A stretch of DNA of 64,000 nucleotides from Nymphaea colorata (taxonomy: Eukaryota; Streptophyta; Magnoliopsida; Nymphaeales; Nymphaeaceae). The notes below the pieces were generated by a model. The model did no database searches. It saw only the letters and a program-made list of their open reading frames with translations, and was not told where the DNA came from. A program made the translations under genes and the position numbers. Position 1 is the stretch's first letter. Each line of letters starts with the position of its first letter. Shown piece by piece: positions 24,501-37,816 of this stretch. Where the stretch lies: the NCBI RefSeq assembly GCF_008831285.2, contig NC_045148.1, positions 806,001-870,000 on the forward strand, written 5' to 3'.

Positions 24501-27500
24501 GGGGGAAGTATAGACAGATGGAACCCATACTAAGCAGCCCCAGCAGATGTAAAATCCAGCTGACAAAGTATCAAAGACAATGAATACATCAAGCAGGAAA
24601 GGAAAAGGAAAAAAAGCATCCACTTGGTGTTAAATGTTATATAAAGAAACAATCAACAGCAGTAAACACAGGAAAGTAAAGAAAGCACACCTCGATCATG
24701 TGCTATATCCATGGTATTCCAATATCCAGGTTCCCACCAAAAGAACTTAGTCACGTAAATCAGCATCAATGCAGTATTGACAAGCATGGAATCAGCAACT
24801 TGACCGTTCTCTTCATACTGTTGGACAAGAAAGCATTTTGGTAAATATGACTTAATTAACATGTTAGTAGCTTCTAATGACAACAAAAGTTGGTTAAAGA
24901 TATTAGCAGATGAACCACTAGATGCCTAGCAAATAAACTAACTAGAAGGCAATGCAGACACATGATACATGGTGCAGTGCTGCTAACCTGTTTGATGCAG
25001 TAAGTCACAGCAAGAACTGCCCAAGACATCATGCCAAAGCGGCAATTGGTAAACACCTTAATATCAAAACTTTTCCCAAATCGAGGGTATAACTCCATTC
25101 CCTGCATTTTAACGGACAATTGAACTAGCTAAATCTTATAGCAAGTATAGATGAGAATTGTACATGGATTGTCAATGCAGATAAGCAAGGGAACAAGTAA
25201 CAAAAAGAAAATGACAACTGCAAATGGAGTTCAGGGAAAAAAGGAGTAAAGGACTAACATAAACTCATGATTATCATCAAAAGCACGAAAGCCTACAACT
25301 CAAAAGTAATTTGGTTCACGACTGCAGCTTTTAATGAGTAATTACTACTAGCATTTAAGATGTGCTCTCAGTTATCCTCACATATATCTGGTTTTTAGTG
25401 GCTTCCTTCATTCAACTGAGGGTACCCAATTACTGATTCATAACAACTTTTCTGATGTCAAAATCAGGAACCACCTGATATATTAGGATTTACGTGTATC
25501 ATTTCTATCACATGTAAAGTGTATATTATGTCAAGCAATTAAGGAAAAATAGAACAATATAGATGAAATCATGAAAGAAACATCTTTAACTGAAAAATTT
25601 TCCATAGTGACAGAGTGTTAAAAACAGAAGCCACAAACTGCTGGAAGTTCATTATAGAGAACAGAGTCTAGCCCAATTTACCATGTTCTAAAGAATTCAC
25701 CAAAAAAGGTGCAACGAATTGGAAAGTTTTTGTACCATGATATTCTCCTTAAGAATTGATCATCAACTTTCCACCAACATTTTCAATTTACATGGATAAG
25801 CTCGCGAACTTGATTAAAATTTAAAATCATGGTATAGCTTATGAATAGGTCCATTTAGGTGCAAAATAATTAAACATGTAACTAATGCCTGTTTGACAAA
25901 AGGGATAACCAGAATTTACCCAATAGAAATCAATTATTAGATTGCCTGATGAACCAGAATCAGTTGAAGATGGTGCCAGATGCCCCTTTTTGAAAAAAGA
26001 GTTGCTATTAGGACAAGATACATATTAGGAAAGCAAATCAGAATAAGTGCCCCAGTCAAATAAGTACATTACCTTTATGTATAATAAAATGCAAAAGATA
26101 AAACTGCCAACAATTAGCGCAGAGAAGATCTCACCCAAATGATCATATACGATAGCAGGGTTAAATATGCCCAACCTAGAAGGCATAATAGATTGCATCA
26201 GAAATGAAGAAGCTGAGTTGTACTTTTCATACTACTTGGAGATAAAGTGAAAGAAATATACTAGGAGATGAAGCGCATCATTATGGAACCAAAAAAAGGG
26301 GGAAAAATGCCAAAATAACAAAATAAAACGAGATACTACATCTGGCATTGAGAACCATGATAACGTAACTTAACCCATGCTTCTTAGTTCCACCCGTCGA
26401 TATATAGCTCAAAAGCTAAAGAAGAGTTTGGTGCGAACAAAATAGTAGTCATCATCGGTAGCCTACATAATTCTTTTTATCATTTAAATTTTAAAGCTAA
26501 CATCATTTAAAATTTTAAAGCTAACTACTAATATTTTAATTTTTAACCATTCAGATATTGGGACTTTTTTCTCAGGAGAAGGTTCTCAAGTTTGAAACTA
26601 ATCACATGTAAAAACTATAAAAAAACAATAGTTTGATTAATATAAATCAACATCTCCAGGCTGTTTAATAGAAAATAGCTTGTAGTAGCAGCTAGGCCTC
26701 ATGTAAAAAATTGCTCGCTGTGATAACGGACCTTTTAAGCTATAAGAAAAGGAAAGCTCCAACAAATAAATAAAACTCACCCAGACTTAATCACCTTCAG
26801 TTCCTGATTCTTTAACATTTACCTTCTAACGCTAAACATTTTTGAAGAATACTTATAGTCTTATACCAAAAATATCTGCATGAAGGATGTTAACCGAAGA
26901 AAGAACACAAGGTTTAACATGATTAAGCTCATAATGCACCTTCAATATAGGTAATAAGCTGCCTCTGGTGCTTACATAGCTATCAAACTAACAAAGTTGT
27001 TTCCAGACAATTCATGAACAAGACAGAAAAAGTCAAAAGTTATGACAAAGGAAATCCCCTGCTAAGTGATAAGGGGCAAAAGAAGCACAAAACAATGATC
27101 AGATGACCTTGACAGTGGCCATGGCTACAATGAAGGTAAACCACAGTGAAAAGGATTTCTTACCACCAAATAGTAACATATGCCACCATTGTAACTGCAT
27201 ATGCCAACAGGCCATTTGCCTACAAAAGAATAAAATATCAAGGTTCACTTTTCCCCAAAGTTATACAAATGAATAAACAAGCAACTCCGAGTTCAACAAT
27301 ACTGGAAGGAATTTACTTGGAAGGTGACAAGTAGCAGGCAAAACAACTTAGTTGGCTCTTTCAACTGACAAAAAGAGCTAACATATCATTCATGGGAATC
27401 ATGAGAGAAATACAATGAAAGTTTCTGATTATTATTGTCCTCTTTCTCCTATAACTCATACAGAAACCTTTTAATTTCCGAACAACAAAAGAAGGAAAAA

Positions 27501-28711
27501 GCCTTAAATTTGTCAGCCATATGCATGTGGTTACAATCTGAATGTCACGAAATCATCCTTCCACACATTTAGTGACCAAGACTTAATTATTTCAGATTCA
27601 GCTATTAAAATGCAATCTCTAACAGTCACTGGTCATTATTTGTTTCATCCTCATCTTCATTTGCTTCCTGCTCTGTAATAATAATGTTTTAGCTGCTCAG
27701 ATATTACAGTGTATAGCCGATAGTGACTAAAGCATTATTATGCAAGTCATAAACTGGAAGCTTATGCTTCCATATAATGCAATAGATTAAGGATGACGAG
27801 TAGAAGCAACATAATCCAAAAAAGAATTCAACCTTGTAAACAGGTCGATTCCCAGCAGGAGATATTGGGCCTTCAACTCTTTCACCAGGAAGAGCCAATT
27901 GAAGCACTGCTTCAAAGGCAGCAAAACATGCAATTATTTTCCAGGCAACTGCAGTTGGTTTTGGCCATATGCTAATGAGTCCTTGTAAGCCATTCTGCTT
28001 GAAGTAATTGAATGCAATGGAGAGAGACCCATCAGCATGGACCATTGTGTACCATCTGCATAATCAAAAGCATGTTTATAGGTGAGACTGGTACTCAGAA
28101 AACATCCAAATTCAGAGTCAAAGAAAAATGAGAAGAGCTGAGAACGACAGTCGCAGAGAACGAAGATAAACCCTGGAACCAAAAAGTAAATCATCGAAAG
28201 TAAACTCAGAGATGTACAGAGAGTGCGCAAGTTTTTTCAGCAAGCTAGTGACAAAAGACAGCGCGGTTACAAATTTATATTCACCTGCGTAAATGTGAAG
28301 AGGAATTATCTAAGATCATATCGAACCAGAAACCTCACGGTATCGGAGAAAGAGAAAAGAACGACGCCAAATTCGCATGCACAAGCAACGACACACCAGA
28401 TTTCTTCCGAAACAGGAAGCTCGTTTGACGCAGGTCCATCGACGGTACTAATACGCTTTCAAACTATACTAAAGACTAAAGCATTACAACCTCAAAAGCC
28501 ATATCCAGGCGGACTAGAAACTAAGTTATTACAGATCTAAGTGTACACAACAACATTGCTGAACTCGTCATCTACTCATCCAAAAACAGAATGTCCAGAT
28601 CGATGCGGGAGACACTCACATGAGGATGACGAAGGGAGGACAGAGGGTGAGGAGCGACAGCATCGAGGCATAGGTGACCAGAGGGGAATGTACGGTCTTC
28701 GTCTCCCCCAT
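20497..28711 (-). CDS. DWF5: Sterol delta-7 (7-dehydrocholesterol) reductase, DWF5 type
   Basis: The enzyme reduces the C7-C8 double bond of delta-5,7 sterols with NADPH in the ER, feeding campesterol and brassinosteroids. Thirteen exons join in phase to give 434 aa: 28711-28620, 28055-27833, 27219-27164, 26175-26073, 25985-25920, 25101-24988, 24817-24691, 24559-24459, 23215-23090, 22985-22921, 21371-21290, 20739-20657, 20563-20497. Length and sequence fit Arabidopsis DWF5 closely. Family motifs include ERVEGPISPAGNRPVYK, GMELYPRFGKSFDIK, FWWEPGYWNTMDIAHDR, YDCDRQRQYFRKT and LLLTSGWWGLSRHFHYVPE (about 352-370, the ERG4/ERG24 signature), with C-terminus VPGIY. Many hydrophobic segments fit a polytopic membrane protein. 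All introns are GT-AG; they hold an AT microsatellite (intron 10) and an A/T foldback (intron 8). The gene appears intact. Confidence 0.96.
21449..21508. repeat. (AT)n microsatellite in DWF5 intron 10
   Basis: About 30 AT units, uninterrupted, lie 78 bp upstream in coordinate of exon 11. The rest of this intron (about 21780-22380) is non-coding and contains a short hairpin GTCTCAG...CTGAGAC near 22323. Confidence 0.92.
24050..24099. repeat. A/T foldback with CG steps in DWF5 intron 8
   Basis: ATGAAAAACGAAAAAA on the left pairs with TTTTTTCGTTTTTTTCAT on the right around a 15-base loop. It sits in about 350 bp (23960-24300) of runs of A or T punctuated by AAAACGCG and GCGTTTT. This looks like a decayed repeat; I do not recognise the family. 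Confidence 0.6.
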
Positions 28712-28761
28712 CTTCTCTCCCTTCTGAGCTCTGCGCTAAAGCGTGGCCTCGCTCGGCCTCT

Positions 28762-28773
28762 GATATATATAGG
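28762..28773 (-). promoter_or_regulatory. TATA box of DWF5
   Basis: The minus strand reads CCTATATATATC, about 50 bases upstream of the ATG at 28711, so the leader would be only about 20-25 bases. The same core in the same context occurs before the RING-CH gene (52446-52457). A CCTCCC...GGGAGG hairpin lies at 28801-28816. Confidence 0.6.
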
Positions 28774-29039
28774 CCAAAGATCTCCGTTTTACGATAATAC
28801 CCTCCCCCGCGGGAGGCAAAACATGCGAATGCGATGCAATCCCGAAATCATCGGACCCCGTTTGTACGTTCTCAATTTTCTGGGTTTACAGCTTCGAAGA
28901 TCGTGAACCATGCGCCTCCGTCGCGCGGAGTAGTAACTCCTGATTTTGAATCTTTTAGATGGTGTTTGTTAAGTGTTTTTGAAAGTTTAAAGTGAGGACC
29001 CCATAATGTATGTTATATGTAAAAAATTATGAATTTAGG

Positions 29040-29332
29040 TTGTGTTTGTTTCACTACATTACATATATGATGAGATCCATGGTGATCTCATGGATAGATT
29101 TAAGGTCATACCATCTCTCATCGGACCTTTAAGTTCATGGTTTTAGTATGTGCCATAAATTTAAATTTCATATTATTGAAATTTTCGAGTTGTTTAAATT
29201 GAGATCTTCCAAAATGCACTATTTTATGCAATTAGATCAAAACGTTGATGAGACGGCCCAATCTTAAATCTATAGATATGATGTCTTAATGATTTCAAAT
29301 CACTACGTAGATCCGTCGTAAAACAAACACAT
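29040..29332. mobile_element. Diverged MITE, relative of the 18326 element
   Basis: Termini GGTTGTGTTTGTTTCAC (left) and GTAAAACAAACACATTT (right) are inverted copies with mismatches. The inner CTTAAATCTATAGATATGA and ATTTCAAATCAC segments match the MITE in the Rab-GAP intron. No clear target duplication was found. Confidence 0.6.
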
Positions 29333-30030
29333 TTTAAGAATAGGCAACTCTGGCTTCAATGGGCATAACATAGCTGATTGAGATAGAAGTTTGTATAAAA
29401 ACATGTCTTTAGTTCCATTCTCGTGAACGTTATGTTCATATAACTTAAGGTGGTAGGGCACGACATCTAAGTTGAAATGTGCATTGTTGTTAATGTTGAC
29501 ATCAACACAGTTTAAGATCTCGAAGGTTAGGTTATTAACCTTTTACTTAAACATCTTTCCTGAAAAACTTCTCTCCATGACTTCCGAGATCGTGACATTG
29601 GTCCAGTCCAAACAGGAATGTACGTTTGGATGATCGCTGTGGCTTTCAGTGGTTTGGATTTAAGTTGGGTTTGGACCACCATCCGGATCCAGTCTTATCA
29701 GGGATTCTTTAATGCACGGGGACCACAATGACACCTGTAATATTACTGCCCCCACACTTCACTTCAAGTGGCGTTTGATAACTCGAAAAACTATCTTCCT
29801 TACTAAATTCGTATTTATTGCAATCAAACACGGACCACGTAAAAAAAATTGTTTTGTCCCGAAGGGGACATACTCTTGCCCGCAATTTATATAAATAAGC
29901 AATTTATAGTTTTTATTTCTCGGCAATTCTCGGACATAGACGACCTTTTTATTTTTTTATATTTTTATTTTTTTATATAATATTTATTAATCATATAAAA
30001 GTGCTATTTGATCAGTTTATGCATTGCTCG

Positions 30031-30205
30031 AAAAGCATCTGAGATTTAATTGAACGCTAAGTCAAACAAAAAACAATAACATTCTTTGGCATTATTATTA
30101 ATTAGGATCATATTGAGCATACTCTAAAAGCATGTGAGATTTAATCGAACACTAAGTCAAACAAAAAACAATAACATTCTTTGGCATTATTATTAATTAG
30201 GATCG
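30031..30205. repeat. 95-bp tandem duplication
   Basis: AAAAGCATCTGAGATTTAAT at 30031 recurs at 30126 with few changes; both units continue through ACAATAACATTCTTTGGC and TAATTAGGATC. Confidence 0.9.
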
Positions 30206-31846
30206 CATAATGAATGAAGCATGTCGTTTTGAGTATTTTCAAATACTTTTGTTCACTCTTTTTTGAAAACATTATTTATAAAATTAGATTTTTCACAAAC
30301 CCAATTTGCTTAAAAAACAATGTTCTTGAGGTAAAACTTTGAACGGGTGTTGGAAAATAAAGATTTATATTTAGAGGGTAGAATATTGCTAAATAATGTT
30401 AGCGGGAGAGGAGAGGAGTGTTTTCATGAAAAACATTTTTAAGGTTCACTATTTAATATACGAATTCTTAACGAATTTTATATTTTTGAATTAGGTCTGC
30501 TTTTGGAGACTGAAAAAGGAACCTCACGTGAAACTCCAGCGTCCCAAACACGCGAAATTTTGTCATCTCCTAATGGCATAATTTTTCAATCGAAAGGCTT
30601 GCTTATTTCACATTCACAAAAAGGCCACCGATATATTTATAAAAATTTTCTGGCTTCAGCCAAAAACCTCTCAGGTTTTTCGACTTCAATGAATGAAGAG
30701 GCAATGCTGCAAGAGGGTCCTAACTCAGCAATTCTCGAAAAAGAAATTGCGCTTGGTTGAAAATTCTGAAAATGTAGGTTTCGTTCTGAGTTTTTGCTTA
30801 GAGTAGGTTAGTCCAAGACTCTAGGTCAATAAGTTGTCCCAATCCTCGCCGGCCTTTGCTGTGACACAAACACTCAAATTCCAGCATCTCGTGTCTACGT
30901 ATTCTAATAAGGATTTAAAATCCCTTCTTCTAAAGACCGAATAAATTACGATAGAAATTTATAACATGTCCATTTTAATCCTATATAAGAATTCAGAGGG
31001 AGACAGAACAATCTAAATTTACAACTTCGAGAAACTGTAGTTTGATATATAGTGCCATGAATTTGAGGTGGGTAGTGCATCTTGCGATTTCAAATCCTGT
31101 TATCAAACGTCCTTTACAAGAATGATAAAATATTCTTTGATATAGGCCAAAATTCAACGTCATGAATCAACGTGTATAAGATTTTTCCACTCCCGAAAGA
31201 TTGACCCCTCTTGAAAAGTCTTACACGAGATTCAATCAATCACTACTTTAGAAAAAGAATGCCCACCCATTAAATCTGCCCCTCGGAGAAAATATCTTCA
31301 AAAATTGTGGTACGTGAATTTGGTAGAGAGAAATATTCTATGAAATCCAAATTCCAACTTATGCGGTGGTTTCACGACGCCAGCAATGACACGCCCGCTA
31401 GGGTTTTCCACAACACGTTCCTAAAGTCTTGCACATGCATGGCTCGGAGCACTACCACTCATTCAATAATGCTTTTAGGAATACTTGTATAATATAAACA
31501 ATTAAACATGTCACATCATTGACATAAATCAACGTGATTCATGTAAATAATGTTTTCTCCAGGACTAGAGAAACCATGCTGCCGTATATATTAGGGTTAA
31601 GCATCAGCCGGGCCAAGAAGTGGGTCCAGCCGGGCCCGATATCTGAGAGTCAGGCCGAAGCCCGATACTCGAAACCTGGGTCCAGGCTAAGCCCAGTTAT
31701 AATAAAAAAATAATTTTTTAAAATATAAAATAATTTTTAATATAAAATATCTTTTTAATAATAAAGTATATATTATAGATTCTGGCCGGCCCATCAGGCT
31801 CGGGATGGGCTTTTTGGGCCCAGGCCCCTGCAGCTTGGCCGGGCGC

Positions 31847-31961
<115 letters not shown>

Positions 31962-31998
31962 GCATGTACATTCAGTCATATTTTATATTTCTTTTGAC

Positions 31999-32193
31999 CA
32001 GGGGCGGAGGGAGGGGGGCGGGGGGGGGGGGGCGCCTAGGCCATGGCTCCACCCAACCAATTTTTTTTTTAAAAAAAATCTAATGTAAAAATAGAAAAAA
32101 AAAATTGTCTCAATTTGGCCCTACCCAAATTCAACCCACAAAACCTAGTCCGTATTTGGCCCGCCCTTGCGGGAAATCCTGGCTCCGCCCCTG
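31999..32193. mobile_element. hAT MITE with CAGGGGCGGAG ends and 8-bp target duplication
   Basis: The ends CAGGGGCGGAG and CTCCGCCCCTG are perfect 11-bp inverted repeats, flanked on both sides by CTTTTGAC (31991-31998 and 32194-32201). The interior has GCGCCTAGGCCATGGC, a T/A-rich core and TTTGGCCCTACCC. There is no coding capacity. CA...TG ends plus an 8-bp duplication point to the hAT superfamily. Relatives lie at 38993, 56008, 58057 and 63107. Confidence 0.88.
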
Positions 32194-33745
32194 CTTTTGA
32201 CCATGTTGGACCAGACAACCCTGTTTAGATGGATGAGTTCTCCATATTTGCACAGACTGGACAGAGAAATCCTTTGCCTCTCAAAACACATTGCTCCATG
32301 CGTCATATGATTGTCATTGAATGGAGTTTCAGATGACCACAGAATTCATATAATCAGTGTCAGAACAAAGAAACCCTTTGAATGCTTCATATCTCAGAAG
32401 CTGTGTTGATCAGTTGTATTCCTGTTGCTAGAAGAAGAAAGGGTTGCTTATGGTATGCGTGGGTCACAATCATTATTATTCATGCCAACAAAGAAATTTG
32501 CACTTAATCATGCATGATGAACCTAGACATTAAAATTAAAATATTGTTGCATAAGACATGGCAGAACATCACCAAAGTTATTCTCATCAAGAATCATATT
32601 TCTATAGCTACAAATTTTAACAAGCCAGGTTTCGTGATCTTGTTGTCCATCTGCATTTGGAGGCTTTGTATCAAAACTTTTTCATCAGAAAATATTAGTT
32701 AGCATAAATGTATGTATTTAAAAGTTTGAAAGAAATTATAATCAACATGAGCACTAAAGATGGTAATGTAAGATAACTTCCTTTATAATATGCACTACTG
32801 AGTTAGATGCTTTTGTCTATAATCGACAGGTACATTACTATCATACGACACATTTATAAAACTTTGAACAATGTGTCAAAGTTTTCTTTCATAAACCTTT
32901 ATTTTGTTAGGAGTGTGTGTGAGCAAAACACTTTATGATTTATGCCATTATTTTGGAGAAATGTAACAAAATTTCTTAAAGAGTACTCACCATTTTTATC
33001 ACATTAGAATGCAGATTCAAAAAAAAAAAAAACTGGATTTTTAACAAAAACATGCATGAAACTTATAAAACAACTCAAAACCATCGTTTTTTGCTTCATG
33101 AAAAATGTCCAACTGTAATGGGATTAGTACATAATATTGAGAAGGTACCATACATCAGAATCAAAATTTCAAATTAAAAGGTTTTGAAACCTTTTCTTTG
33201 TTGAATCGAAAGATAAAAAATGACCACTTAGGATTCAAGACTCCAAGTGGATTAGCAATAGTTTTCCAACGTAAGTTTCTCAACAGGCACAATTGACCAA
33301 TTAGACAACTTGATACAGACACCACTTATTATGTCTAACAGAGAAATAATAAGGCATTAAGATGACAACTTTTAAACTTCGCTTAGGGCTTTAAGGCTGA
33401 ACAAATACATATAAAAGTATCTTCATGGAACATGTATATTTTTTATCACTCTCATTTACCAAATACCTCCATTCGAGGGTCTTTACATGCACATGAAAAG
33501 CTAGTAAATTGGACTGCTGAATTTGTATCATCAACAAGTTTAGATATGAAAAGAATATCTTTTTTAATATTGAGAACATTAGATAAGCAAACGAAGGAAT
33601 CTGACAAATGACAATGGAATCTGCGATGAGTAGATTGATGAGATTCATCTCCAGCTAAGATACTGTCTTCACATTAATCATTTTTAGATTCTACTGTGAT
33701 AATTCAGCTAATACTAATTCTTTTATATTGCCGTTACTTGAAGGG

Positions 33746-33822
33746 GTGTTTGGATGACACCCTAAACCAGGTTTTAATAGTAAAACCTGGTTTTAGATCT
33801 GTTTGGTCGTCATCAAAGCTAA
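33746..33822. repeat. Short foldback element
   Basis: A 12-bp stem AACCAGGTTTTA / TAAAACCTGGTT with a 4-base loop is nested within weaker outer arms TTTGGATGAC and GTCGTCATCAAA. It may be a small MITE relic. Confidence 0.55.
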
Positions 33823-33994
33823 AAATGAGAACAACCCACTTTTAGAAAAACTTCATTTACCAAATACCTCCATAGTGATTCTCTATATTTCAATTACGGG
33901 GTACATGCAAGAGGGAGTAGGCTGCACACTATAAACTTTTGATTAATCTTCCAAGTCATCTCCTGTTATAGAAGTTTCAATGAAGTTAAACATA

Positions 33995-33999
<5 letters not shown>

Positions 34000-34049
<50 letters not shown>
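34000..34049. repeat. (AT)n microsatellite
   Basis: About 25 AT units lie roughly 630 bp before the receptor kinase start. Confidence 0.92.
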
Positions 34050-34051
<2 letters not shown>

Positions 34052-34676
34052 AACATGAAACACGGGCTTGAGTGATTGAGAATTTGCTGCACTTTATTGT
34101 TATCATAAATTTACACAACCCACAATTGCTAGCTGATACGAATTCAAATTTGTGGTGTCTCCATGTCCCGTTGGCACAGGCTTATGTGTATATATATGAT
34201 AAAACTTTCTGGAAATTAAGAGGAAGTATATGATTAATATCGACAATTTTAGATCATTAAATTCATTTGGTTACTGATGGTGGATGGTTATTGATAGTTG
34301 TCAAAAAATGGAGAGAAGAAGAGAGGGAGAGAGTGCGATGAATGCGGAGATTGGCTCGACCGGTCAAAGCTCATGAGCCATGGCCTCCAAGATGCCAACA
34401 AGCGCCACCTCCATTGCCCACCACCACCCCCCAATCACCGTGTCCCTCAAACCACGCTGTGGAGAAAGGTGGATGAACCAGCAAAGGAATGACAGAGAAA
34501 AGAAGGAGAGGAACGACTGCCTCTCCTTCAATGGACGCCCCTGCTCCACATTAGCAGCATTTGATCGTTAGCGGAAGAAACAGAGAAGACACAGAGGAAA
34601 GAGAAAGAAGAAGAAGAGGAGGAGGAGGAGGAAGCGGGTGAACATAATCGCGCTTTTTTGAGAAAGCGAAAGAGAG

Positions 34677-37283
34677 ATGGGCGTCCTCTCTCCGACCACC
34701 CCATCATCCACGACGATGGTGGTGGTCGTGGTGCAGGTGCTCCTCCATCTCTGCTTCATCATCATCCCATCGTCGGCCCAACCACCAGCCATCCCTTCCT
34801 TCGTCCCCGCCGACGACTACCGCATCGACTGCGGCTCCCCCACCGCCACCACCCTCCAGGACGGCCGCGTCTTCCGCTCCGACACTGAATCCGCCTCCTT
34901 CCTCTCTGCCAAGGGCCACATTCTGGTGAAGGGACCCTCGTCGCCGGCGGCCCCTTCTTCTCTCTACCTCACGGCTCGGATCTTCGTGGAGCAGGCCACG
35001 TTCACGTTCCCTGTGGCCAGGCACGGCTGGCATTGGGTCCGCCTCCATTTCTTCCCCGTCGACAACAGCGAGTTTGATCTCACGGCAGCCGTCTTCTCCG
35101 TCACCACCCCCGACATCGTCCTTCTCCACTCCTTCAACCTCGCTAACTCCTCCTCGTGGGAGCTCCGCGAGTACCTCGTCAACGCCACCGGCGACCGCTT
35201 CTCTCTCACCTTCTCCCCCCTCCGCAACTCCGTCGCCTTCATCAACGCCGTCGAGTTCGTCTCCGCCCCTAACGCGCTCGTCCCGGATACCGCCTCCACG
35301 TTGGCCCCCGTCAACAGCTTCGCCTTGCCGGCCGGCACCGCCCTTGAGACCGCCTACCGGCTCAACGTTGGTGGACCCTACATCTCTCCGGGGAATGACA
35401 CGCTGGGACGTTTCTGGGCCGGAGACGACCGACGGTACCTGTTGGTCCGGCCCGCGGCACGAAGCGTTATGGTGCAGCCGACCGCCGTGGCCTTCAACGA
35501 GCAGGACGGTGGGGTGTCGCCGCTGATCGCGCCGGCCTGGGTGTACGCGACGGCCAACGAGATGGGCCCGTCGAGGCACCGCAACCCCAAATTCAACATA
35601 ACATGGGAGTTCAACGTCGAGCGGGCCTTCGGCTACCTGGTGCGCCTCCATTTCTGCGACATCGTGAGCAAAAGCCTTAACGATCTCTACTTCAACGTCT
35701 ACCTCAACCACCGCATGGCTGCCTCCGGCGTCGACCTCTCGACGCTCACTGGCGAGCTCGCGGCGCCTTACTACCGCGACTTCGTCCTCAACGCGTCCGT
35801 GGCTGGAGACAACATCATCGTGCAGGTCGGCCCCGTGAACGACGTGTCCCCCTCGAGCGCCAACGCCATCCTCAACGGCGTGGAGGTCATGAAGCTCAGC
35901 AACTCCGTGGGGAGCCTCGACGGCGAGTTCTCCGTCGCCGGCTTGAGGCTGCAGGCCGACGGCGTGTCCTCCGGGCGCAGCGGCGTCGTCGCGGGTTTGG
36001 GCCTGGTCCTGGCGCTAGGGGGGTTCGTGGGTCTGACAATGATGGTCATGAAGTGGCAGCAGCGGCCTAGAGACTGGGAGAAGAGGAACAGCTTCTCGTC
36101 GTGGTTGCTCCCGCTGCAGACAGGTCACTCCAGCTTCTTAACGAGCAAAGGGGGCGGGTCGCAATTCGGCTCGCAAAAGACCAGTTTCTTCTACTCGTCG
36201 ACGCTTGGGCTTGGCAGGTACTTCACCCTCGCCGAGCTACAAGCGGCCACCAAGAACTTCGACCAGAAGGCCATCATCGGCGTCGGAGGGTTCGGTAATG
36301 TCTACCTAGGCGACCTGGACGATGGCACCCGGGTCGCCGTCAAGAGGGGGAACCCGCAGTCGGAGCAAGGGGTGACGGAGTTCCAGACGGAGATACAGAT
36401 GCTCTCGAAGCTCCGGCACCGGCACCTCGTCTCCCTTATCGGCTACTGCGACGAGAACTCGGAGATGATACTGGTGTACGAGTACATGTCGAACGGGCCG
36501 CTGAGGGACCATCTGTACGGGAAGAACCTCTCGCCGCTGTCGTGGAAAAAGAGGCTGGAGGTGTGCATCGGCGCCGCGAGGGGGCTGCACTACCTGCACA
36601 CCGGCGCGGCTCAGGGAATCATTCACAGGGACGTGAAGACGACCAACATCCTGCTGGACGAGAATCTAGTGGCAAAGATGGCCGATTTCGGGCTGTCGAA
36701 GGCCGCGCCCTCCATGGAGCATACCCACGTGAGCACGGCCGTGAAGGGCAGCTTCGGCTACCTCGACCCCGAGTACTTCAGGCGGCAGCAGCTGACGGAC
36801 AAGTCAGACGTCTACTCCTTCGGGGTGGTGCTCTTCGAGGTGCTCTGCGCTAGACCAGCCATCAACCCGGCGCTGCCGAGGGAGCAGGTCAACCTCGCCG
36901 AATGGGCAATGCAGTGGAAAAGGAAGGGCCTGCTGGAGAAGATCATCGACCCACACCTCGTTGGTTCCATCGCTCCTGCCTCGCTCAATAAGTTCGCAGA
37001 GGCTGCCGAGAAGTGCTTGGCGGAGTATGGCGTGGATCGGCCGTCCATGGGAGACGTACTCTGGAACTTGGAGCATGCCTTGCAACTGCAGGAGGCATTT
37101 GCTGCTTCTGCTGATGCTTCATTTTCTACCTCGAGTGAAGCTAAACAGGAGGATGATAATCCTGCCGTCCCGCCTCCCGGCCAGGAGAGTTCCGCTTCAG
37201 TTCCCATCGATGACCAGGGGTACTCAGAGACCGATAATTCCCGGACCGCGTTGTTTCCCCAGATGGGCATGCAAGGAAGATAA
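34677..37283 (+). CDS. CrRLK1L malectin-like receptor kinase, BUPS-like
   Basis: This is an 868-aa plasma-membrane receptor kinase in one exon, as usual for CrRLK1L genes. A signal peptide (hydrophobic core about 14-31, likely cut after SSA34) is followed by an extracellular malectin-like region (about 45-425), a transmembrane helix (about 437-459) and a kinase domain (about 515-805). Kinase residues are all present: P-loop GVGGFG from 535, lysine K556, HRD at 650-652, DFG at 670-672 and [11 protein letters not shown]. It should be an active RD kinase. [54 protein letters not shown] and the tail [14 protein letters not shown] fit BUPS1/2 (At4g39110/At2g21480), which keep pollen tubes intact with RALF peptides. 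That closer assignment is from memory; ERULUS or THESEUS types are less likely. The gene is strikingly GC-rich, especially at third positions. A GA-rich leader (34580-34640) precedes the ATG. A copia element inserted about 280 bp after the stop. Confidence 0.93.
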   Translation: MGVLSPTTPSSTTMVVVVVQVLLHLCFIIIPSSAQPPAIPSFVPADDYRIDCGSPTATTLQDGRVFRSDTESASFLSAKGHILVKGPSSPAAPSSLYLTARIFVEQATFTFPVARHGWHWVRLHFFPVDNSEFDLTAAVFSVTTPDIVLLHSFNLANSSSWELREYLVNATGDRFSLTFSPLRNSVAFINAVEFVSAPNALVPDTASTLAPVNSFALPAGTALETAYRLNVGGPYISPGNDTLGRFWAGDDRRYLLVRPAARSVMVQPTAVAFNEQDGGVSPLIAPAWVYATANEMGPSRHRNPKFNITWEFNVERAFGYLVRLHFCDIVSKSLNDLYFNVYLNHRMAASGVDLSTLTGELAAPYYRDFVLNASVAGDNIIVQVGPVNDVSPSSANAILNGVEVMKLSNSVGSLDGEFSVAGLRLQADGVSSGRSGVVAGLGLVLALGGFVGLTMMVMKWQQRPRDWEKRNSFSSWLLPLQTGHSSFLTSKGGGSQFGSQKTSFFYSSTLGLGRYFTLAELQAATKNFDQKAIIGVGGFGNVYLGDLDDGTRVAVKRGNPQSEQGVTEFQTEIQMLSKLRHRHLVSLIGYCDENSEMILVYEYMSNGPLRDHLYGKNLSPLSWKKRLEVCIGAARGLHYLHTGAAQGIIHRDVKTTNILLDENLVAKMADFGLSKAAPSMEHTHVSTAVKGSFGYLDPEYFRRQQLTDKSDVYSFGVVLFEVLCARPAINPALPREQVNLAEWAMQWKRKGLLEKIIDPHLVGSIAPASLNKFAEAAEKCLAEYGVDRPSMGDVLWNLEHALQLQEAFAASADASFSTSSEAKQEDDNPAVPPPGQESSASVPIDDQGYSETDNSRTALFPQMGMQGR

Positions 37284-37566
37284 AGATGCTGTAATTTGTT
37301 TATCTACTTTTCTAATTCTCCCTCGTTTCGACGACTGGTTCTTTGATTTTTCTTCTATCGTGTGGCTTAATTTGTACTATTTTCTTCGTGTTTCTTTACG
37401 AGAGTCGTTTTCATTCAAGGCACGGCAGAGAAAGGAAGTTCTGTAATTTGATTGGGATCTCAGGTTATAAGTCGAACATGATATGTAGTTCTACCTTTGT
37501 TAGGGTGTTGCAAGTAATTGAGAAACAATAGCTCCAACGAATTCAATCTTTCTCGAAGAGAACTTC

Positions 37567-37816
37567 TGATAGAGAGAGTTTTCAACTTTGGGAGGCAGTT
37601 TCCTTATTCATGAAATCTCTAGTCGTTGAACAAAATTTCTGAACGTTCCCTAATTCATGCTAAGTGTAGAGGTTGCCTTGTAGTGTTTAACCTCTACTAT
37701 CTATGGCTTGTACTGTTTTTTTGTCAAGTAACATCCAATGCTGTCTCTCCCGCTCTGAACCACGTAAAAATGCTGCGCCCTTTTTTTTTTTTCTATGCTT
37801 TCCTAGACGAAATTGA
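37567..37816 (+). repeat. copia 5' LTR
   Basis: It starts TGATAGAGAGAG after the target duplication ACTTC (37562-37566) and matches 44429-44689. Its 3' end has lost the CA (ATTGA|CC). PBS-like TGTTATCAGAGC follows at 37819-37830, one base from consensus. Confidence 0.88.

Noticed and set aside
34704-35711. 335-codon minus-strand open frame under the receptor kinase
   Set aside because: It is antisense to a GC-rich coding region, where stop-free antisense frames are expected; no domain is visible.
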